Shown piece by piece: positions 1 through 6,328 of a stretch of 6,726 nt of DNA (positions are counted from its first letter, which is position 1; every line of letters begins with the position of its first letter). The DNA is from Chloroflexota bacterium (lineage in GTDB: Bacteria; Chloroflexota; Anaerolineae; Aggregatilineales; UBA2796), in the NCBI GenBank assembly GCA_003695215.1, contig RFIM01000225.1:1-6726 (forward strand). Reading direction: 5' to 3'. Both the position numbers and the translations under genes were made by a program. The notes beneath the pieces are model-generated. The model did not search any database and was not told the DNA's origin. It worked only from the letters and a program-made list of their open reading frames with translations.

Positions 1-581
1 CGGAACGTCGGCAGAATGCGCCCATGCCAGCCCGATTGACGTATGGCAAGATGCTGATCGAGCGCATCGGTCGCTGCATCAGTCGTGCACAGCGCCGCGA
101 TCTTGAAGCGCTCGTACAGGCGTCGCGGCTGAAAGTCAGGCTCAGCCAGGCGCGCCGCGATCTGATCGTAGAACATATCAGCTGTCTCGGCGCACAGCCG
201 CGCCTGAATGCCGAATATTTCCTCAAAGATGTACGTCAGCCAGATGCCGCTCGGCGTGCCGCGAAAGAGATAGAAATGCTCGGCGAAGCGGCGCCATGCA
301 CGGCGCGGATCGCGCTCATAGGCTGTGCCGTCTAGCGTTGGCACGCCAAGCGACTCAAGCGCCACGCCTTGCGAGTACAGCAAGCGCAGCAAATAGTGAT
401 CGGGCAGCACGAGCAGCGCCAAAGGCGACTCAAACTGATAGTCGGGCGTTGCGAAGAGGCGCGGATCGACATGCCCGTGTGGGCAGATCAGCGGCAATGC
501 GGCAATGTGCGCATATAATTGGCGCGCCACTTGCCGCTGCGATGCCTCAGCGCTGAAAAAACGATCAGGGCTCAGCGGCAC
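1..581 (-). CDS. uxaC: Uronate (glucuronate) isomerase, N-terminal part, cut by the window edge
   Basis: The reading frame is open from 581 to the left edge (193 codons) and encodes the N-terminal part of a UxaC-type isomerase, an amidohydrolase-fold enzyme that converts D-glucuronate to D-fructuronate (or galacturonate to tagaturonate). Visible signatures are PHGHVDP at residues 34-40, whose His35 and His37 are the metal-binding HxH of the fold, DHYLLRLLYSQGV at 61-73, FRGTPSGIWL at 106-115, and SGWHGR near the cut end. The start is a GTG with a GAGG Shine-Dalgarno six bases upstream, and it gives the usual 'PDRFF' opening. It begins inside the end of the upstream LarA-type gene (17-nt overlap), so translation is probably coupled. 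The C-terminal two thirds or so lie outside the window. Family assignment is confident; glucuronate versus galacturonate preference is not decidable here. Confidence 0.88.
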   Translation of the reverse strand, partial: MPLSPDRFFSAEASQRQVARQLYAHIAALPLICPHGHVDPRLFATPDYQFESPLALLVLPDHYLLRLLYSQGVALESLGVPTLDGTAYERDPRRAWRRFAEHFYLFRGTPSGIWLTYIFEEIFGIQARLCAETADMFYDQIAARLAEPDFQPRRLYERFKIAALCTTDAATDALDQHLAIRQSGWHGRILPTF

Positions 582-1872
582 GGCGCACCTCGCTCTTCTC
601 ACGGACGCGATAGAGCCGCTCGCCCGCCTTTGGCACGTAGAGAACGCCTTCAGCCTCGCGCCCTTGCCACGCGCTCGGCGCGATCTGACGATAGTCGTAG
701 TAGCCCAAGTTCAACCGCTCGCAATCGGATGCGCTGATCTGCGTGGCCAGCGCGACGCGAATGCGCGGCACTTCAACGCCCGCGCGCATGCTACCATCGC
801 CTTTCACATGCGTGCTGTGCGCCAACACGCCCAGCGGAATGTGCCGCAGACGTTCCCAGCCCTGCAGGATGTAATCGCGAATGTGGTAGCCGACCTCATA
901 GATGTACTTGCCATGCACATGGCTGACTGTCTCTAAGTGCGGCGCGTAGATGATGATCTCGCCGCCATCTGCCACAGCAGGCTCCAGCTTGTACATCGCC
1001 TTAGAAGCGACCCAAAGTTCATCATACATCGGCGGCGCGGCCGAAAGCACGCGCTGCACAGGCTGATCAAGCCAGATGATATGCCGCTGCGCTGATTGAT
1101 CGGCAGCCGCTTCCCATGCCGTCACATGATCGCCAATGAACAAGCTGGAAAGCCCATCACCTTCCACAGTCATGCTGATCACGGTCACGGGCGTTGGCAA
1201 GAGCGCTGCAGCTGCGTGAATCAGGGCGCGCACAGGCGTCCATTTGACTCCAATCACGCGCCGAACAGTCAGCAAGGCGCCCAACCAGTGCGAGACGTTG
1301 ATGATCTCAGCGCCGCTGATACCAGGAAACAGGTACTTGGCGCCGCCGCTGAAGCCGATGACCTCGTGCGGAAAGACGGGCGAGAGAATCAGGATATGAT
1401 CGTAGGCGAGCACAGCGCGATTGATGCGGATCGGCACATCGCCGCCGAGCGAGGCGTGCCACGCTGCGCCGCTGATCGCCTGCACCTGGGCGCGCTCAAG
1501 CACGCCGAGCTGTACCAGTGCGCTCGGATCGTCCCAAGCATGGTTGAGCAAGCCGATATGCTTGTACTGCGTGCTACGCTGCTCGGGCGTGATGCCAACC
1601 AAACGGCAGAGCGCCTCTGGGCTCAAAGGCGGGTGCGTGCCGAGCGCGACCATGAAGTCTAGCGCTCGCGCATCGCGCAGAATCTCTGTGAGCAAGCGGA
1701 AGAGCTGCGGTAGCGGCAAGGTACGCGTATGATCGGGCATCAGGACGAGCAGCCGCGCGCCTTTGAACTGCTCAGCAAGGGCGCGCTCAAGCGCAGCGCG
1801 AAGGCGCGTTTCGCTGAGCTTCTCGCCGTGCGCTGCGATCTCTGAGGCAAGCAATCGCACTTCAGCAGGCAT
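565..1872 (-). CDS. LarA-family nickel-pincer hydroxyacid racemase/epimerase (DUF2088)
   Basis: This 435-residue protein belongs to the nickel-dependent lactate racemase (LarA) superfamily, which inverts the alpha carbon of 2-hydroxyacids by hydride transfer with a covalently bound nickel-pincer nucleotide. Numbered from the ATG, the active-site set is present: Asp47 and Arg50 in DHTR, His80 in ALGTH, His169 and Lys179 in PHEVIGFSGGAK, and His195 in NVSHW. The spacing 169/179/195 equals that of His174/Lys184/His200 in Lactobacillus plantarum LarA, so Lys179 should carry the cofactor. By my recalled alignment, Lys291 matches LarA Lys298, but the preceding Tyr-Gln is Trp-Val here, so lactate is not assured. 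The ATG is preferred over a GTG at 1878 because GAGAG lies 7 nt before it. The gene follows nadD by 10 nt and overlaps uxaC. Family certain, substrate unknown; a sugar acid is a fair guess. Confidence 0.9.
   Translation of the reverse strand: MPAEVRLLASEIAAHGEKLSETRLRAALERALAEQFKGARLLVLMPDHTRTLPLPQLFRLLTEILRDARALDFMVALGTHPPLSPEALCRLVGITPEQRSTQYKHIGLLNHAWDDPSALVQLGVLERAQVQAISGAAWHASLGGDVPIRINRAVLAYDHILILSPVFPHEVIGFSGGAKYLFPGISGAEIINVSHWLGALLTVRRVIGVKWTPVRALIHAAAALLPTPVTVISMTVEGDGLSSLFIGDHVTAWEAAADQSAQRHIIWLDQPVQRVLSAAPPMYDELWVASKAMYKLEPAVADGGEIIIYAPHLETVSHVHGKYIYEVGYHIRDYILQGWERLRHIPLGVLAHSTHVKGDGSMRAGVEVPRIRVALATQISASDCERLNLGYYDYRQIAPSAWQGREAEGVLYVPKAGERLYRVREKSEVRRAAEP
588..591 (-). promoter_or_regulatory. 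Shine-Dalgarno that fixes the uxaC start
   Basis: GAGG on the minus strand lies six bases before the GTG at 581, inside the last codons of the LarA-type gene. A second in-frame GTG lies further upstream, but its product would carry a non-family N-terminus, so the GTG at 581 is preferred. Confidence 0.6.
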
Positions 1873-1879
1873 AACCACG

Positions 1880-1884
1880 CTCTC
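1880..1884 (-). promoter_or_regulatory. Shine-Dalgarno of the LarA-type gene
   Basis: GAGAG on the minus strand overlaps the nadD stop codon and is seven bases before the ATG at 1872 but only one base before the alternative GTG at 1878. It therefore supports the ATG, two codons inside the longest possible frame. Confidence 0.5.
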
Positions 1885-2563
1885 AACGGTACAGGCGCTG
1901 CTGGTCGATATATTCCAGCACAGCGTCTGGCACTTGATAGCGAATCGAATGACCGCGACGCACAGTCTCGCGGATGCTGCTGGCAGAAATCTCGATCAGC
2001 GGCGCGTCCACAAGCACCACGCGCTCACGGACGCCAGGCAGCCGCGCTTCGAGTGCCTCTAGATTTATGGCGACGTTCGGGCGGCGCATCACAGCGAGCG
2101 TCGCCTGGGCGATGATCCACTCAGGCGCGCGCCAAGTCATCAGCTCGCTGAGCGAGTCGGCGCCCATCAGGAAGAACAGCTCGTAGCCGCGATTTTGTGC
2201 CCGCAAGATGCTGAGCATATCAGAGGTGTAGTGCGGCCCTTGCCGATCCATATCCACGCGCGATATCTCGAAGTGCGCGTTCCCTTGAATAGCGCGCTGG
2301 AGCATGGCGAAGCGATGCAGCGAGGCCGTCAGGCCCTGAGCCTGCTTGTGTGGCGGTTGCGCCGCAGGCACAAACAGCACGCGCTCTAAATTCAGCCTAT
2401 CCCGAGCAATTTGCGCCAAAATTAGGTGGCCGACGTGCGGCGGATCGAAGGTGCCGCCAAAGACGCCTAGGCGCGGCAACTCAGGCCCTTGAAATGCTGC
2501 TGCATCGCCGCTCTCGCCCGACTCAGGCGCTTGATTGGCACCGCTTGCGTAGGTCAAGTTCAT
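1883..2563 (-). CDS. nadD: Nicotinate-nucleotide adenylyltransferase
   Basis: NadD joins nicotinate mononucleotide and ATP to nicotinic acid adenine dinucleotide plus pyrophosphate, a cytoplasmic step of NAD synthesis. Numbered from the ATG at 2563, residues 36-46 read GGTFDPPHVGH, the nucleotidyltransferase HxGH-type motif, and residues 192-198 read ISASSIR, the second conserved ATP-binding motif near the C-terminus. Conserved MGADSL and the 'LIEISAS' segment fit bacterial NadD. The ATG overlaps the obgE stop as ATGA, so translational coupling is likely. This start leaves about 30 polar residues before the core. A TTG at 2479 with AAGG seven bases upstream would give a protein of more typical NadD length, and a GTG at 2572 would extend the frame by three codons. 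The function is secure; the start is not. The LarA-type gene follows after 10 nt, and NadD's product is also a precursor of that enzyme's cofactor. Confidence 0.93.
   Translation of the reverse strand: MNLTYASGANQAPESGESGDAAAFQGPELPRLGVFGGTFDPPHVGHLILAQIARDRLNLERVLFVPAAQPPHKQAQGLTASLHRFAMLQRAIQGNAHFEISRVDMDRQGPHYTSDMLSILRAQNRGYELFFLMGADSLSELMTWRAPEWIIAQATLAVMRRPNVAINLEALEARLPGVRERVVLVDAPLIEISASSIRETVRRGHSIRYQVPDAVLEYIDQQRLYR
2477..2490 (-). promoter_or_regulatory. Possible internal start and Shine-Dalgarno of nadD
   Basis: On the minus strand AAGG (2487-2490) stands seven bases before a TTG (2477-2479) that would start the protein at MPRLGVFGGTF, the usual position for NadD. This is a better ribosome-binding arrangement than the one before the ATG at 2563, so the true N-terminus may be here. 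Confidence 0.3.
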
Positions 2564-3825
2564 TCGCCCCACTCTAGCTCGTAATCGCCGATGAACACTG
2601 TATCGCCAACCTGCACGCCTGCTTCTTCCAGCGCTTTGGTGATGCCAAGCCGTTCCAGGATGCGCTGAAAGCGCGCCACGGACTCGTCAAATTCCCAGTA
2701 GGTCATAGCAGCAGCGCGCTCGATTGCCTCGCCGCGCACGATGAATTCGCCGTGTTCGCCGCGCGTGAGCGTGAACGCCATGGCCTCTTCGTGCGCTAGC
2801 GTGTAGGTCGGAGTCTGATCGAAAGTGCGCACCTGGTCAGGCAGCTGTGCCAACTCGGCTGCAGCCCGATTGACCAGTTCGCGCACGCCTGAGCCTGTTG
2901 CCGCTGAGATCGCCATGATGCTGTAGCCACGCTGCTTCAGCTCGCGTTCCACTTGCGCCCAGCGCGCTTGTGCTTCAGGCAAGTCCATTTTGTTCAGCGC
3001 CACGATCTGCGGCTTGTGCGCCAGCTGAGGATCGAAGAGCGCTAGCTCGGCGTTGATCTGGTTGAAGTCCGCCAGCGGATTCTCGGATTCGCCGTTGAGC
3101 AAATGCACCAACAAGCGCGTACGCTGTACGTGCCGCAAAAAGGCGTGGCCTAGGCCGATGCCCATATGCGCGCCTTCGATCAAGCCTGGCAAATCGGCGA
3201 AAACGATATCTCTATCGCCAACAACGACCACGCCTAAATTCGGCTCTAGCGTCGTGAACGGATATGGCGCGATCTTCGGCTTGGCATTGCTGATGACCGA
3301 GAGCAGCGTCGATTTACCCGCGTTTGGCACGCCGACGATGCCTACATCGGCGATCAGGCGCAGCTCAAGGCGCAGCTCGCGCCCTTCGCCTGGCTCGCCG
3401 CGCTCGGCCATGCGCGGCGCCTGATTGGTACTTGTGGCAAAGTGCTGATTGCCGCGCCCGCCGCGCCCGCCTTTAGCAACGACCACTGCCTGCCCATGCT
3501 CGACCAGATCGGCGAGGATCGCGCCTGTCTTGGCATCCTTGACCACAGTACCGAGCGGCACCTGAATGCGCAAAGCAGGCGCGCTAGCGCCACTGCGCCT
3601 GTTCGGGCCGCCGTCCTTGCCGTTCTCAGCGATGAACTTGCGCTTGCGGCTGAAGGCATAGAGCGTGTTCATGTGCCGAGTCGCTATTAAGACTACATCG
3701 CCGCCGCGCCCGCCATCGCCGCCATCCGGGCCGCCGCGCGGCATGTACTTCTCGCGATGAAAATGGACTATGCCATTGCCGCCATCGCCACTGCGCACAT
3801 AAATGACCGCTTCATCGAAGAACAT
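2560..3825 (-). CDS. obgE: Obg family GTPase (ribosome assembly)
   Basis: ObgE/CgtA is an essential cytoplasmic GTPase that assists maturation of the 50S ribosomal subunit. This copy is 421 residues and complete. Residues 1-158 form the glycine-rich Obg fold, with GGPDGGDGGRGG at 31-42 and GGRGGRGN at 119-126. The G domain follows: P-loop GVPNAGKST at 165-173, switch I PFTTLEPN at 189-196, DLPG at 211-214, NKMD at 278-281 and SAATG around 307-311. From about 345 to the end is an OCT (C-terminal Obg) domain, absent from E. coli ObgE but present in many Gram-positive, Deinococcus and Chloroflexota proteins. The ATG at 3825 gives the standard MFFDEAVIYVRSGDGGNG opening, yet no Shine-Dalgarno precedes it. 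The 37-nt gap from thrB is the largest in the operon and holds a dyad and a possible promoter. Its stop overlaps the nadD start. Confidence 0.97.
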   Translation of the reverse strand: MFFDEAVIYVRSGDGGNGIVHFHREKYMPRGGPDGGDGGRGGDVVLIATRHMNTLYAFSRKRKFIAENGKDGGPNRRSGASAPALRIQVPLGTVVKDAKTGAILADLVEHGQAVVVAKGGRGGRGNQHFATSTNQAPRMAERGEPGEGRELRLELRLIADVGIVGVPNAGKSTLLSVISNAKPKIAPYPFTTLEPNLGVVVVGDRDIVFADLPGLIEGAHMGIGLGHAFLRHVQRTRLLVHLLNGESENPLADFNQINAELALFDPQLAHKPQIVALNKMDLPEAQARWAQVERELKQRGYSIMAISAATGSGVRELVNRAAAELAQLPDQVRTFDQTPTYTLAHEEAMAFTLTRGEHGEFIVRGEAIERAAAMTYWEFDESVARFQRILERLGITKALEEAGVQVGDTVFIGDYELEWGE

Positions 3826-3832
3826 GTTATGA

Positions 3833-3869
3833 AGTCTAGCTGAAATGCGCTATAAAGCAAGGCTAGACT
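3833..3869. repeat. Perfect 8-bp inverted repeat at the thrB/obgE junction
   Basis: AGTCTAGC at 3833-3840 is repeated in inverted form as GCTAGACT at 3862-3869, with a 21-bp spacer. The right arm covers the thrB stop codon and the left arm ends eight bases before the obgE ATG. It could be an operator (arm centres 29 bp apart), an mRNA hairpin at the obgE ribosome entry, or chance; about three such repeats are expected randomly in a window this size. Confidence 0.4.
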
Positions 3870-3878
3870 GCTCGCCAA
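3849..3878 (-). promoter_or_regulatory. Weak candidate internal promoter for obgE
   Basis: On the minus strand TTGGCG (3873-3878) and TATAGC (3849-3854) are 18 bp apart, each matching four of six sigma70 consensus bases. Transcription would begin near 3842, giving a leader of about 17 nt to the obgE ATG. The -10 box lies between the arms of the dyad. The match is modest and could be accidental. Confidence 0.3.
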
Positions 3879-4801
3879 GCCGCGCCCTGCGCCGAAGGCT
3901 GAGTCACACGCACTGTGGCAGGCAATTGCAGCTCGGCGTAAATGGCGCCCATTGCCTGTGCGACGCGCCTGGCACAAGTGTCCGAATCGCACATGGCGCA
4001 CAAGGTCGGGCCTGCACCGCTGATGACTGTGCCAAGCGCGCCTTGTGCGCGCGCTGCAGCGCGCACCTCAGCCAAGCCGCGCATCAAGTGCGCCCGTGCG
4101 GGCTCGATCACGCTATCACTCTCCATTGCCTTGCCCAGCAGCGCCAAATCGCCTGTATAAAGCGCGCGCACCAGAAGCGCTACCTGCGCCGTCTGATGGA
4201 TCATCGCCTTGAGCGGCACGCTCTGCGGCAAGACTGCGCGCGCCTGTGCTGTCGGCACGGCGATGCCAGGCGTCACTAATGCGAGATGCAAGTTCGGCGG
4301 AATCGGCAAGCTGTAGATCGCCTCGGCCGTTGTGCCAAGCACTAAAGTGATGCCGCCGAACAACGCAGGCGCCACATTGTCGGCGTGCCGCCCGCTGACG
4401 GCCGCTTCGCCTTCCAGGCTGGCGGCCAGCAGTGCCGCCCGATCTAGTGGCTCGCCGAAGAGCGCGTTGACCGCCACAGCGGCCGCGACCGCGCTCGCCG
4501 CGCTGCTGCCCAAACCGCTTGCCAAGGGCAAGCCTTTATGCACGCTCAGCCGCACGCCTTCTCTAGCGCCAATCTGCTGCAGCACGTACGCCGCTGCGAT
4601 GCCTGCCGTGTTGCGATGCGCCTCGCGGCTCAATTGGCCGTCATCGCCCGTGATCGCCTCAATGCGCACGCCTGGCGCTGACTCGCGCTCAGCGCGCACG
4701 ATATCGAACGGCTCCTGCAGCGCCATGCCCAGAATGTCGAAGCCAACGCCCAAGTTGGCAACGGTCGCGTTCGCCCGCGCCTCAACCGCTTGTGGACTCA
4801 T
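3863..4801 (-). CDS. thrB: Homoserine kinase (GHMP family)
   Basis: ThrB phosphorylates L-homoserine with ATP to O-phospho-L-homoserine, the precursor of threonine and, in organisms with plant-type cystathionine gamma-synthase, of methionine. The 312 residues match the family's length. Visible GHMP-kinase signatures are ATVANLGVGFDILGMAL at 12-28, the phosphate-binding loop PLASGLGSSAAS at 92-103, EGEAAVSGRHADN at 130-142, and ISGAGPT at 260-266 in the third conserved motif. The ATG at 4801 overlaps the stop codon of the upstream cystathionine gamma-synthase gene as ATGA; no separate Shine-Dalgarno is evident, so translation probably depends on the gene before it. No threonine synthase gene is present in the window. 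Other GHMP kinases (such as mevalonate-pathway enzymes) are less likely given the homoserine-kinase-like N-terminus and the neighbour. Confidence 0.93.
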   Translation of the reverse strand: MSPQAVEARANATVANLGVGFDILGMALQEPFDIVRAERESAPGVRIEAITGDDGQLSREAHRNTAGIAAAYVLQQIGAREGVRLSVHKGLPLASGLGSSAASAVAAAVAVNALFGEPLDRAALLAASLEGEAAVSGRHADNVAPALFGGITLVLGTTAEAIYSLPIPPNLHLALVTPGIAVPTAQARAVLPQSVPLKAMIHQTAQVALLVRALYTGDLALLGKAMESDSVIEPARAHLMRGLAEVRAAARAQGALGTVISGAGPTLCAMCDSDTCARRVAQAMGAIYAELQLPATVRVTQPSAQGAAWRAV

Positions 4802-6063
4802 GGCAACACGCGCAAGGCTTGTTCCAAGTCGGCGATCAAATCTTCGGCATCTTCCACACCAATGGCGAAGCGCACCAAATTGCCTGTGATGCCGACTTCA
4901 AGCCGCTCTTCAGGCGTTTTCTCAAAGTAAGACATCAGAGCGGGCTGTTCGATCAGGCTATCCACGCCGCCAAGACTCGGCGCGATGTAGGGAATCTGCA
5001 TGGCGTCAATGAAGCGGCTGGTCTCCTCTAGCGTGCCGCGCACAGTGAAGCTGACAACGCCGCCGAAGCCGCGCATTTGCTTCTTGGCGATCTCGTGGTC
5101 AGGATGCGATGGCAAGCCCGGATACCAAACGCGCTCGATCTTCGGATGCGCCTCAAGGTACTCTGCGATGCGCATGGCTGTGGCGTTTTGTTGCGTCACG
5201 CGCAAGCCGAGCGTCTTCAGGCCACGCTCCAGCAGATAGGCGTTTTGCGGATCGACAATGCCGCCCAGCACGCCGCGCGCGTCGCGCAGCGCCGCGATCC
5301 GATCTTTGCGCGCTGCCACCACGCCCGCCAACAAATCATGATGCCCGCCCAGATATTTAGTGGCGCTGTGCGTCACGTAATCAATGCCGTACTGCAATGG
5401 CAGCTGGTTGACGGGCGTGCCGAAGGTGCTATCGATGATGGTCTGGACGCGATGCCGTTTGGCGATCTCAGCCAAGCGTTCGAAGTCCACGCAGCGCAGA
5501 TACGGATTGGTCGGACTCTCGGAGAGGATGAAGCGCGTCCGTTTTGGCTGAATAGCTGCCTCGAGCGCCTCGTAGTCGCCCGTTGGCACGATAGTCGTCT
5601 CAATGCCCAGGCGCTTGAGGAAGGTCAGGCAGAATTGGCGGGTACGGCGATAACAGTCGCTTGTCATCACCAGGTGCGCGCCTGTCGGCAGGCTTGCCAA
5701 AAGCAGCGAGGTGATCGCCGCCATGCCCGAAGAGAATAGCACGGCATCCTCAGCGCCTTCCAGGGCCGCAACCTTGCTCTCGACAGCTTGGACAGTCGGA
5801 TTGCCATAGCGCCCGTATTCTTCACGCCCAACAATGCCATCGCCCCAGCTTTTGTGCTGCATGAAGTTGATCAGATCGGCAGTATCGGCAAAGGCGTAGG
5901 TCGCCGTTTGGATGATGGGCATGGGAATAGCCTGATGTGCGCGCGGACGGTCATCGCCGCCATGCACTGAGAGCGTGTTGATGCCCGCTCTGGGCAGGGC
6001 GTCAGAAGGCGTCGGCGCAGCAGCGCCCTTCGAATCAGAGGTTTGAGCAGACACGGCTTTCAC
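4798..6063 (-). CDS. metB: Cystathionine gamma-synthase, plant-like type (PLP enzyme)
   Basis: This 421-residue protein is a Cys/Met-metabolism PLP enzyme (fold type I). Motifs include EYGRYGNPT at 82-90, SSGMAA at 111-116, SDCYRRTR at 135-142, SESPTNPYLRCVD at 181-193, HSATKYLGG at 232-240 with Lys236 as the PLP-binding lysine, and SLGGVDSL at 363-370. As I recall the plant enzymes, stretches such as the 'PGLPSHPDHEIAKKQM' region (315-330) and IPYIAPS (357-363) resemble plant cystathionine gamma-synthase, which joins O-phosphohomoserine and cysteine. The next gene, thrB, makes that substrate. A TGA directly precedes the GTG at 6063, so no upstream start exists; GGAG stands only three bases before it, and a GTG at 6054 is a weaker alternative. 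The first 27 residues are a polar, probably disordered extension. Cystathionine beta- or gamma-lyase or a homoserine sulfhydrylase cannot be fully excluded. Confidence 0.85.
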   Translation of the reverse strand: MKAVSAQTSDSKGAAAPTPSDALPRAGINTLSVHGGDDRPRAHQAIPMPIIQTATYAFADTADLINFMQHKSWGDGIVGREEYGRYGNPTVQAVESKVAALEGAEDAVLFSSGMAAITSLLLASLPTGAHLVMTSDCYRRTRQFCLTFLKRLGIETTIVPTGDYEALEAAIQPKRTRFILSESPTNPYLRCVDFERLAEIAKRHRVQTIIDSTFGTPVNQLPLQYGIDYVTHSATKYLGGHHDLLAGVVAARKDRIAALRDARGVLGGIVDPQNAYLLERGLKTLGLRVTQQNATAMRIAEYLEAHPKIERVWYPGLPSHPDHEIAKKQMRGFGGVVSFTVRGTLEETSRFIDAMQIPYIAPSLGGVDSLIEQPALMSYFEKTPEERLEVGITGNLVRFAIGVEDAEDLIADLEQALRVLP

Positions 6064-6097
6064 TCACTCCGCGAGGCTGAAGCAGGTATGTCGTCAG

Positions 6098-6126
6098 ACT
6101 CTAGCCGAGAGTGCCCTAGTTGTCAA
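6098..6126 (-). promoter_or_regulatory. Sigma70-type promoter of the six-gene operon
   Basis: On the minus strand a perfect TTGACA (6121-6126) is followed after exactly 17 bp by TAGAGT (6098-6103), four of six bases of the -10 consensus. Transcription should start near 6091-6094, leaving a leader of about 30 nt before the GTG at 6063. That is too short for a SAM or T-box riboswitch, so leader-based methionine control is unlikely. Confidence 0.75.
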
Positions 6127-6163
6127 AGAACCCGATTTTTGGCATTTTTCACAAAATTCCCCC

Positions 6164-6192
6164 TTGCCAAGCTCGGCGAAGCGCTGTATAGT
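6164..6192 (+). promoter_or_regulatory. Sigma70-type promoter of the tRNA-Gly gene
   Basis: TTGCCA (6164-6169) and TATAGT (6187-6192) are separated by 17 bp and match five and five of six consensus bases if T-T-G-C-A and T-A-T-A-T are counted. The start point should be near 6199, a few bases before the tRNA. An A/T-rich stretch with T- and A-runs (6135-6158) lies just upstream, where an UP element would be expected for a stable-RNA promoter. Confidence 0.75.
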
Positions 6193-6203
6193 ATTGGGCA
6201 ACA

Positions 6204-6277
<74 letters not shown>

Positions 6278-6284
6278 CAGCCAG

Positions 6285-6311
6285 CCTCTGGGAAGTGCCC
6301 AGAGGTTTTTT
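6285..6311 (+). terminator. Rho-independent terminator after tRNA-Gly
   Basis: A perfect 8-bp stem, CCTCTGGG (6285-6292) with CCCAGAGG (6298-6305), closes a 5-base loop AAGTG and is followed directly by six T residues (6306-6311). This is a textbook intrinsic terminator in the plus direction. It stands 17 bases before the methyltransferase start, so it could also act as a leader attenuator. Confidence 0.9.
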
Positions 6312-6328
6312 GTTGCGTAGGAGTGCGC

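Noticed and set aside
24..936. Several overlapping plus-strand frames at the left edge
   Set aside because: The minus strand here reads continuously as uronate isomerase and the end of the LarA-type protein, so these frames are shadows.
1096..1662. Plus-strand open frame (188 codons) opposite the LarA-type gene
   Set aside because: Composition is rich in Arg, His and Ala typical of a reversed GC-rich gene, and the opposite strand holds all conserved LarA residues.
3440..3760. Repetitive GC-rich runs of the CCGCGCCCGCC kind
   Set aside because: They encode the glycine-arginine-rich loops normal for the Obg domain, so they need no separate repeat annotation.
5077..5739. Long plus-strand open frame (220 codons) opposite the cystathionine gamma-synthase
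   Set aside because: It is antisense to a gene with intact family motifs, has no family signature or Shine-Dalgarno that stands out, and such frames are expected opposite GC-rich coding sequence.
6064..6097. SAM riboswitch or T-box leader ahead of the methionine gene
   Set aside because: The predicted leader is only about 30 nt, far too short for either structure.
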